NCBI GenBank assembly: GCA_032622095.1 | Contig: CP136061.1 | Coordinates: forward strand, 22,198,991-22,262,990 | Reading direction: 5' to 3' | Length of the DNA stretch: 64,000 nt | From: Siphonodentalium dalli | Taxonomy: Eukaryota; Mollusca; Scaphopoda; Gadilida; Siphonodentaliidae | Shown here: positions 57,591 to 64,000 of the stretch, piece after piece | Numbering within the stretch: position 1 is the first letter of the stretch | Layout: every line of letters starts with the position of its first letter | Notes under the pieces: model-generated | What the model saw: only the letters and a program-made list of their open reading frames with translations | The model's database searches: none | What the model was told of the DNA's origin: nothing | Made by a program: the position numbers and the translations under genes

Positions 57591-57735
57591 ATGGGGATTT
57601 CAGCAATGCAGCACCGAGTCGCGATTGGCAACTTCGAAAAAAAAAAAATATATATAATCCCAAAAGGATTAAATATTCGACTGTCACTGATACTTCTCGT
57701 TATAATGACGCTCCTTCTAATGTCGGGATCAGTTC
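57591..57735 (+). pseudogene. LINE 5' coding part, interrupted by a foldback element
   Basis: The frame contains a strongly hydrophobic segment (LSLILLVIMTLLLMSG) and stops being LINE-like at the insertion. The coding sense resumes in frame at 59004-59287 once one copy of the duplicated ATCAGTTC is discounted, where SVHSNPGP and then an endonuclease domain follow. Hydrophobic stretch plus NPGP is typical of the start of ORF2 in CR1/L2-like LINEs. The NPGP tail recalls 2A-type sequences but lacks the Asp and Glu of the DxExNPGP consensus. The upstream ATG at 57591 is only a candidate start. Confidence 0.65.
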
Positions 57736-57758
57736 GGTTACGTAGCGTTTTTCCGAAG

Positions 57759-58000
57759 ACCCATAACTCCGAAGGTCCGATTCTCCGAAGGTCAGATTCT
57801 CCGACGCCCCGATTCTCCGAAAGCCCATAACTCCGAAGTCCCGATTCTCCGAAATCCCATAACTCCGAAGACCCATAACTCCGAAAGCCCATAACTCCGA
57901 AGGCCTATAACTCCGAACGCCCATAACTCCGAAGGTCAATAACTCCGAAGGGCCGATTCTCCGAAGGTCCGATTCTCCGAAGGTCCGATTCTCCGAAGAT
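57759..58000. repeat. 16-bp subrepeats, left foldback arm
   Basis: About 15 units share CTCCGAAG. Two unit types alternate irregularly: ATAACTCCGAAGGCCC and GATTCTCCGAAGGTCC. The open frames in both strands (SYG/ENR repeats) exist because 16 nt cycles through all three phases. Confidence 0.92.
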
Positions 58001-58033
58001 CATGTTTTATCGCTTATTAAATAGTGTACAGTC

Positions 58034-58320
58034 CAGTGGCGGGGTCAATGGGGCCCTAGGGAAGACCGCCCCCAAAAACATGTCAAATGTCATGTAAACG
58101 TCAGGAAATCCCTCCTAGGCATTCAAATATTCACAGTGTTCCTGCCCAGGGGAGCCCCCGGACCAACGATTGGGGGCGACCCCTCCCATGTATGCGCTCC
58201 CCAAATCAGGCCTTCGTGATATGCTTTCGGCATATCATATGCATGATATAATCCCCCACAAATCCCCCACATATGCTAATTAATGTGCACCCCTAAATGG
58301 GAACCCTGGCTCCGCCACTG
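58034..58320. mobile_element. CAGTGGCG-ended segment in left foldback arm
   Basis: CAGTGGCGGGGTC...ACCCTGGCTCCGCCACTG has hAT-style CAGTGGCG termini. A diverged, shorter inverted counterpart sits at 58472-58662. No 8-bp duplication is clear. It either inserted before the palindrome formed or is a structural part of the element. Confidence 0.5.
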
Positions 58321-58471
58321 GTGTGCACCGGGTATATTATAACGAAACGCTGCAAGAATGTCAGAGTAGCCTAACATGCACAGGGGCGACAAGTTCTTCC
58401 CCGTTCACCCCTGTACATTATACTCTGGCATCTCATGGGCCAACGTAACGTTATAGTATCTGGTGTATAGT

Positions 58472-58662
58472 CAGTGGCGGGCCAGGATTCCCATTTAGGT
58501 GGGGGCAGTAGGAAAAGTTTGAATATTTTGATGCCCCATGTCGATTTCCGGGCGTTTACATGACATTGGCCATGTTTTGGTAGGGGCCCATATTGTCTGA
58601 AATAGCAAGTAGAGGTTTAATGGGGGCAGTGGGAATTTTGGGACCCCTTGGCTTCGCCACTG
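58472..58662. mobile_element. CAGTGGCG-ended segment in right foldback arm
   Basis: CAGTGGCGGGCCAGG...CCTTGGCTTCGCCACTG. In reverse complement it shares AATGTCATGTAAACG and CCTAAATGGGAA(C/T)CCTGG with the left-arm segment, but about 100 bp are missing. Confidence 0.5.
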
Positions 58663-58701
58663 GACTGTATACTATTTAGTAAACGATAATACCCCGATAA
58701 A

Positions 58702-58988
58702 ACAAAATCTTCGGAGAATCGGACCTTCGGAGAATCGGACCTTTGGAGTTATGGGCCGTCGGAGAATCGGGCCTTCGGAGTTATAGGTCTTCGGAGAATC
58801 GGCCCTTCGGAGTTATAGGTCTTCGGAGTTATAGGTCTTCGGAGAATCGGCCCTTCGGAGTTATGGGCTTTCGGAGAATCGGATCTTCGGAGTTATGGGC
58901 CGTCGGAGAATCGGGTCTTCGGAGTTGTGGGCCGTCGGAGAATCGGGTCTTCGGAGTTGTGGGCCTTCGTAGTAATAGGTCTTCGGAA
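58702..58988. repeat. 16-bp subrepeats, right foldback arm
   Basis: Inverted counterpart of 57759-58000: CTTCGGAG followed by TTATGGGC/TTATAGGT or AATCGGAC/AATCGGGC. About 18 units; unit order is not the mirror of the left arm, so the arms have evolved separately. Confidence 0.92.
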
Positions 58989-59003
58989 AACCGGTCTGAC
59001 ACC

Positions 59004-59287
59004 ATCAGTTCACAGTAATCCAGGACCCCCTCAGACCAACACAACAAAGGAAATAACCATTTTTCAATATAATATTCGTAGCATCAGAAATAAGCTAGAA
59101 AAATTAGTTGACTCCATAAACGAGTATGACATCTTATGTTTCACCGAAACCCACCTCGACCAATCTTATTCTACAGAAAAACTATTAATTGAACATTGCA
59201 GCTCCCCATTTAGATCAGACCGAAATTCAGATGGCGGGGGTGTTTGCATTTATTTTGCTGAACACCTAGGTCCGAATCGGCATCTCT
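59004..59287 (+). pseudogene. LINE AP-endonuclease N-terminal fragment
   Basis: After the foldback duplication the LINE frame continues through SNPGPP and a Thr/Gln-rich linker into an endonuclease domain: ITIFQYNIRSIRNKLEKL (the N.RS...K motif), DILCFTETHLD (Glu of the metal-binding TE motif), and SDGGGVCIYFAEH. The domain is lost at about 59287, where TGGTTTAGAC and the dyad array begin. Later endonuclease motifs and the RT are absent from the following sequence. The piece is therefore cut on both sides by other elements. Confidence 0.75.
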
Positions 59288-59660
59288 GGTTTAGACTAGG
59301 TTTTATTCTAAACCAGGTTTAACTCCAGTTTAAACTAGGTTTAAGTAGGGTTTAAACTTGGTTTTACAGTAGTTAAACCAGGTTTATGGGAGTAAAACTG
59401 GGTTTTAGTGTACTTAAACCAAGTTTTGTGATAAACTCAGTTTAAGTTGAAACTAGGTTTTATTAACGTGATAAAGTTATGGTAATATTACTAATTGTTT
59501 GTGGTGAATTGGCTATATAATCATCAGTATAAGCTTAGGTATATATGATTTATACGTACCATACGTCTCGCCTCGAACATACACCTTTAAATATACTTTG
59601 AAAAAAATTCAAAGTTAAACCACCCTACCCCAGGTTTGACTAAAACCTAGTTTTTTGGGT
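59288..59660. promoter_or_regulatory. phased array of AAACNNNGTTT dyads upstream of the HARBI1-type gene
   Basis: Exact AAACNNNGTTT dyads start at 59310, 59332, 59354, 59375, 59395, 59416, 59433 and 59450, a one-mismatch copy at 59293, and another exact one at 59643. Spacings are 17, 22, 22, 21, 20, 21, 17 and 17 bp, mostly near two helical turns. ACTAGGTTTTA(T/G)TC near 59297 is inverted near 59640. It is probably the subterminal region of the Harbinger element, that is transposase or Myb-like protein binding sites. It could also be an independent MITE. Confidence 0.55.
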
Positions 59661-59830
59661 TTATTTATTTGGCCGATATTTTTCGCCCAATATTGATGTT
59701 GTTCTTCGTGAATATGGGAGTGTTTCTGTTGAATTGGGGGAGGCGTTTATGCTCGGGTAGTTTTGCCACTCAATATTCCTGTGCAGTTTTCTGTACTTAT
59801 GAGAACACTTCTGACAAATAGGCCAGTGTG

Positions 59831-60889
59831 ATGGATGCTTTTTTGCAATATAGGTTTTACGATTCGCTCGTTCGGAGGTCACTTTGGCGCCAAAGAGCAT
59901 GGAGGGATCGGACTGATCCATTTGACACATTCGACGACGTTGATTTTAAACGACGTTATCGATTCACCAAGGAGTCAACTCGAGAAATTATTCGCTTGGT
60001 AGAAAATGACCTGCAGAGTAGCTATGGAAGACCGACTGATATGCCGCCATTTCTACAGGTGCTACTTGCGCTGCGTTTTTTTGCGACGGGGAGCTTCCAA
60101 ATGGTTGTTGGAGATTTATGCAACGTCAGCCAGTCAACAACTTGTGAATCAGTTCACAAAGTTTCGAGGGCTCTAGCCAGTAGACGGGAAGAGTACATAA
60201 AAACGCCTTTACCAGAAGAATTCCCGGAAATTGTGAAAGGATTTTACGATATGTTCGGATTTCCACATGTCATCGGAGCTGTTGACTGCACTCACGTGCG
60301 AATTTGCGGTCCCGGGGGCGATGAAGCAGCACGGTTTATCAACAGAAAGGGCTATACATCTATCAACGTGCAGTGCATATGTGATTCTCAACTTAAAATA
60401 TGGAACATTGTCGCTCGGTGGCCAGGCAGCACGCACGATGCAAGAATATTTGACAACAGCGTGGTATGTCGAGAAATGGAGGATTTAACTTGTCAGGCAT
60501 TTTTGATTGGGGATCATGGGTACGCCTGCATGCCATTTCTAATGACACCTCACCGTGACCCAACGACTCGAGCTGAGCGTGCTTTCAATATTTCTTTATC
60601 CAGGACGAGGACAGTTATTGAACGGACATTTGGGTCAATGAAACGCAGGTTTCCGTGTCTCAAGTTCATGCAAACAAAGGTTGAAAATACGCTGCCGATT
60701 ATAGTTGCTGTTGCTGTCTTGCACAACCTGGCGATACAGTTATCAGATACACTTCCCGACGAAGACGATGAACACGAAGATGTTGACGAAGATACTGACG
60801 ACGCCTCATTCGTTCGATTGGATCTACCGGACAACGCTGATGGGGCTGGTGTTAGGGAGGCAGTTGTAGAGAATTATTTCTCTAATTGA
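59831..60889 (+). CDS. HARBI1-like PIF/Harbinger transposase, intact
   Basis: The frame of 352 codons from ATG 59831 (the upstream GTG in frame is not needed) is close to the usual ~350 residues of HARBI1. Residues about 40-120 are helical, with the FFATGSFQMVVGDLCNVSQST helix-turn-helix region. The DDE_4 nuclease core follows: GAVDCTHVRI (Asp152), RWPGSTHDARIF (Asp203), GDHGYA (Asp228) and RTVIERTFGSMKRRF (Glu264), so the catalytic DDE set is complete. The C-terminus is acidic (DEDDEHEDVDEDTDD) and ends shortly after. No intron or stop interrupts it. A convergent coiled-coil exon lies 60 bp downstream, as in two-gene Harbinger elements, and a dyad array lies upstream. It could be an active transposase or a recently inactive copy; domestication cannot be judged from one locus. 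Confidence 0.92.
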   Translation: MDAFLQYRFYDSLVRRSLWRQRAWRDRTDPFDTFDDVDFKRRYRFTKESTREIIRLVENDLQSSYGRPTDMPPFLQVLLALRFFATGSFQMVVGDLCNVSQSTTCESVHKVSRALASRREEYIKTPLPEEFPEIVKGFYDMFGFPHVIGAVDCTHVRICGPGGDEAARFINRKGYTSINVQCICDSQLKIWNIVARWPGSTHDARIFDNSVVCREMEDLTCQAFLIGDHGYACMPFLMTPHRDPTTRAERAFNISLSRTRTVIERTFGSMKRRFPCLKFMQTKVENTLPIIVAVAVLHNLAIQLSDTLPDEDDEHEDVDEDTDDASFVRLDLPDNADGAGVREAVVENYFSN

Positions 60890-60949
60890 ATTAACACACA
60901 AATACATGTACCATATGATCATTTATTTAATAAAATATGATTGTAATAA

Positions 60950-61196
60950 TTATGACCTCAATGTGCGAATCTGTTCTGTCAAGAACCTTTCACGCAGCTT
61001 TTCGTTGGCTATTTCCAGTTTTAGCTTCTTGCATTCCAATGCGTGCTTCTCCTTTGCCAGCTCCAACAGACATTTTTCCATTGGCGATAGTCTTTTTTCC
61101 ATTGCCCTCTTCTTACGATTGGCACGTTGGCGTTGTGTGTCGGATATCTCCGCACCATCTGATCCTTCCCCCATTTCAACCAGATCTTCAACATCG
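60950..61196 (-). CDS. last exon of the Harbinger second protein (Myb/trihelix type), coiled coil
   Basis: On the minus strand a pyrimidine-rich acceptor (CTTGACTTTTTTCAG) precedes an open exon of about 81 codons ending in TAA. It is acidic first (DVEDLVEMGEGSDGAEI), then basic (RQRANRKKRAMEKR), then a Leu/Lys/Glu-rich coiled coil (KCLLELAKEKHALECKKLKLEIANEKL). That is the usual C-terminus of the Myb/SANT-like DNA-binding partner encoded by Harbinger elements, tail to tail with the transposase. The Myb domain exon was not found on the minus strand up to 64000, so the gene is probably truncated. Reading the frame past the acceptor to 61447 gives hydrophobic intronic nonsense. Confidence 0.6.
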
Positions 61197-61746
61197 CTGA
61201 AAAAAGTCAAGAATATGACATGAAATAAAGCGTTTATATAATCGACGACATAACGACAAATGGACACAATGTCGGTAAATGTCGGTAAATGCGCAAACAT
61301 ATAAAAGTATGTAAAAACAACACCACTGAAAAGAGTCAAACCATCAACATGGAGAAATATATCCAGTGTACACAAAACTGTTACAGTAATAAATTCAAAA
61401 ATTGTAGTCTGAATGTGACTTTCAAATACTTTGCAATGGTTTGGCATTTTCTAATGTTTACCGTCAAGGATTGATTAAACTCTGGTCTCATATTGGACTT
61501 TTTTTTTACTGTAACAGTAATGTTTACAGAACAATGATTTTGACATATGTTATCTCATTACTGGAGTGCTATTAATAATAGAAGTAAGAATAAATTCTAT
61601 AAAGTTCTTCGTGCAAGTACCTGTAAGTTGTAGATGTTAGTTGATGTATAGACTTGTATGTTAATTCGCATAAGACGACTTTGAAGATTTTGTGTCCCTT
61701 TAACCATTCCACTTCGGGAGCTGTGCTCGTGCAGCGTTACATATAC

Positions 61747-61926
61747 TGTGCCAGTGATTCTCTTATATATGCGAGTCTCCCAAATGGAACCTCGCATATA
61801 TAACATAATGTGCTGGCTTATATTACATGATCAATGTTAATAGTGTTAGGCTAATGCGTTCTCTTATATATGCGATGTTCCCTGTGCATGGAAAACTCGC
61901 ATATATAAGAGAATGCATTCGCGCAG
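61747..61926. mobile_element. diverged MITE with two GCCAATGCATTCTC-type hairpins
   Basis: TGTGCCAGTGATTCTCTTAT...ATATAACATAATGTGCTGGC and GGCTAATGCGTTCTCTTATA...ATAAGAGAATGCATTCGCGCAGGG are two hairpins with the same outer words as the piggyBac-like core but different loops. No TTAA/CCCTTTACCC ends are present. Confidence 0.6.
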
Positions 61927-62187
61927 GGTTTTCGAAATTTTTTTTAGAAAGCTCTAATCATGGAAAGATTAAAAATACACGGTCCTATTTTATATCACAT
62001 TGTTCAAACTTTCATAAGGTCAATTTGAGCTTAACAGCCAAATGTAACAAGAACAATACTTGAAATTGACGTAATTTGTGTTACGGAAAACGAGTAGAAA
62101 TGGCACAAATTCAAAACATGGTAGATCATACTCTTTTGAAAGTCGAAACTTGTCCATCATATTAGTGGGCGTAGCATTTTGCTCTAA

Positions 62188-62461
62188 TCTCATATATATT
62201 TTGAAGACCTCTGTCTGTTTGTTTGTCTGTATGTTTGTCTGTATGTTTGTCTGTCATTGATACAAATCTACGATTCTCGACCGATCGGGACGAAACTTGG
62301 TACGTGTGTGTAGTTTGACCAGGCGGGGGACGTTGTCGTATTGGCGATCCCGTGCGGCGCCCGCTTCGCGCATGCGCAGACGAGATCTCGGAAACGGGTG
62401 GAGCTATCGACTTGAAATTTGGTTTTTGAATAGCCCGGACAACGTCGGGCTCATCGGCTAG
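62188..62461 (+). mobile_element. short non-autonomous Helitron
   Basis: The 5' end TCTCATATATAT follows an A, and the 3' end CTAG is followed by T, so it sits between A and T as Helitrons do. A hairpin AGCCC...GGGCT (62432-62451) lies 6 nt before CTAG. Inside are a (TGTT/TGTC)n run, then TCGACCGATCGGGACGAAAC and CGCATGCGCAGACGAG. No Rep/helicase. The end motifs are diagnostic as a set. Confidence 0.85.
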
Positions 62462-62464
62462 TTA

Positions 62465-64000
62465 GATATATAGTATATGATATAGAAAGCGTTACAAGTG
62501 GTTTTATGGTTTTAAATCGGACAGGCCATATTTAAAGAGACCATGTCCGATTTGACACAATAGAACCACCAGCTGTTGGTATTAATATACCATTTAATAA
62601 TCAGATTGAACACATGAGTTCATAAATAGGAGGTTTTGATGGTTTAATATTGACTTTCAAAAAAGGAATTGTTTTTTATTTTTATTAGCCTAGCAAAAAT
62701 TCCAACGATCTCAACTAACAAAGAGCTCATGCCGCCGAAAGCGGTATATGATAACGAGCGTTCTCAATTATGATATTTATGGTAGTTTTCAAATATTACT
62801 TATGGATATTTTTGTGGATTTTCCCGATGCCTCTGTATCATGCGAATGTGGTGGTTTCAAGTTATTTTAATATATGTTTTGTCCCCAAAGCGAAAAATTG
62901 GCGTAGAAAGTTCTGAATTATTTGGCATCAAATCGGATGGCATCTTTAAATGTTGACGTGGTACAGCGAGGAGTCGACAACACTACTTCGGTAATTGACC
63001 GCTATTAGTCAACTTATTATCTTGCCCGGAAAGCTATTGGAAGTATGCACATGTTTATTCAACTTATAAACTTGGATAGTTAACAAATTATCTCGATTGG
63101 CTACTTTTATTGATTTGGTGTATAAACTTAACCGACTCAATTACACCAGTAATAATAAATACTGTACTAAGTAATCGACAAACGGGTACGGTACCTCTAT
63201 TAATCAAGTAGACTGTAGCAGTATATACATATCTATATACATGTATAGAAGGTCTCCGTCAGCGTGCCCAAATTAAAATTTCCAACTGCAGCCCCTTGAA
63301 ACGAACCGAATTCCCGGTCTAAACCACTTTACTCCTTGGTTTAGATCCAACTTGCACCTCTATTTTTCAAGGGTTTCAATCGTTGCAAATTTTCAAACTT
63401 TCGCCAGCATATATATGGTTGGCATTTTTTTTTTTTTACAAATGATGGACATTTCAGTCCAAACATAAGTACGAAACTATTATACTATTGATAACACAAA
63501 ATACAATTCACACACAATACTGACTTATGGAGAATGAATACATCAGGACGATTTTAACCGATATTCGGTCTGATATTCTCAACTGCTTTATGTCAATCAT
63601 AGTTTTGATAACCGTTCAACATCCTGAACAAAGTTTGGGGTCAGACCTAGTTCCTGTTGCCTCGCCACTGGGCTACGTTGAATGTTCTAGTTATTGCCTA
63701 TACCATCAATGTAAGCAAGATGAATAGGCGTGTTCAGTTTGAACCGATCGATTTTTGCACCGTGCATCACATACATGCCAAAATAATGCAAGGTACATAT
63801 CATAGATGGGAATGAAACTAAATTGAGCTGTAAGCTCAATCTAAAGGGGGCCTATTTGAGCTAGTTGCGATATAAAACTATACAGGGTATGGATATTAGG
63901 TTAAGCCGAATACATTTGGAGAGCGGGCTAGAGCTTAGATGATAGAAGTTAGCTATTGTTAAAAAGATGTGTCTGATTAAATGAGTGGTGAACTCGGACG
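62465..64000. other. no gene recognised
   Basis: AT-rich. GGTCTAAACC...GGTTTAGATCC at 63316-63348 could be the far end of the element starting near 59288 (TGGTTTAGAC shared in inverted orientation). A 66-codon frame at 63527 is unrecognised. Confidence 0.3.

Larger units (their letters stand above)
57736..59003. mobile_element. foldback-type transposon with 16-bp subrepeats in its arms
   Basis: The 1268-bp element is bounded by the perfect 8-bp duplication ATCAGTTC (57728-57735, 59004-59011). Its ends are GGTTACGTAGCG and, in reverse, GGTGTCAGACCG, both leading into TTTTCCGAAGACC. The whole element is one imperfect palindrome centred near 58398. From outside in, each arm has a 16-bp subrepeat array, an AAATAGTGTACAGTC-type spacer, a CAGTGGCGG...CCGCCACTG segment, and a GCACCGGGTATATTATAACG-type piece. 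Subrepeat-bearing long inverted repeats are the layout of Drosophila FB/Galileo elements. No transposase is present. Confidence 0.88.

Noticed and set aside
57581-59018. SYG/ENR-repeat proteins in the foldback arms
   Set aside because: The 16-bp unit cycles through frames on both strands; the element is non-coding.
61197-61447. N-terminal extension of the coiled-coil ORF to 165 codons
   Set aside because: The extension is hydrophobic and unlike the exon; a good splice acceptor at 61197-61199 explains the boundary better.
63316-63348. Right end of the Harbinger element
   Set aside because: TGGTTTAGAC matches the left side in inverted orientation, but no matching 3-bp duplication or longer TIR is seen, so it is kept only as a possibility.

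Overview
The window looks like AT-rich, gene-poor intergenic DNA from an invertebrate animal, most likely a bivalve or other mollusc. Evidence for this is ~165 bp tandem cores that end in GACGG runs and a CCCCCGC/GCGGGGG hairpin (pearl/BIV160/Helentron-like), SINE tails of the GACGTTAAACAC(N)AATAAA type, and splice-site-bounded rather than operon-like coding pieces. The organism call is inference from repeat families. No complete host gene was recognised. The only plausible host coding piece is one signal-peptide exon at 20407-20586.

Layout. 1-4.4 kb: a pearl/Helentron-like element end, ~250 bp tandem units containing TCCAATTATTGGGAGCTAC, and a second element end. 4.7-6.6 kb: a 5'-truncated Copia retrotransposon with an open RT/RNase H frame between inverted copies of its LTR sequence. 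7.1-13.6 kb: a run of non-autonomous DNA transposons with readable target-site duplications (Mutator-like, piggyBac-like, TA-type, Harbinger-like, hAT) and two pearl-like elements. 14.4-17.1 kb: one hAT-like element nested inside another, each with its own perfect 8-bp duplication. 18.4-19.4 kb: two stop-start-coupled minus-strand ORFs of gag/ORF1 character. 20.4 kb: the secreted-peptide exon. 23.2-32.2 kb: piggyBac-like MITEs, a CAATCCGA-ended MITE family, and four copies of an unclassified repeat. 30.9-31.5 kb: a 19-bp minisatellite. 35.3 kb: a LINE 3' end. 38.4-44.4 kb: a tandem segmental duplication carrying a 51-bp minisatellite that is open for long stretches, a GA-rich tract and half of a MITE. 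45-49.6 kb: SINEs and MITEs. 49.9-50.3 and 53.5-55.5 kb: 20/22-bp and 29-bp satellites. 57.6-61.2 kb: a LINE 5' end split by a foldback element, then a phased dyad array, an intact HARBI1-type transposase and, tail to tail, the last exon of a coiled-coil protein. 62.2 kb: a short Helitron.

The clearest biology is transposon-on-transposon architecture that can be ordered by duplications: a foldback into a LINE, hAT into hAT, and a piggyBac-like MITE into a dispersed repeat. A probable Harbinger unit still has an uninterrupted transposase. Just upstream of it sits a row of AAACNNNGTTT dyads spaced mostly about two helical turns apart. All family names come from motif recognition by eye; no database search was run.
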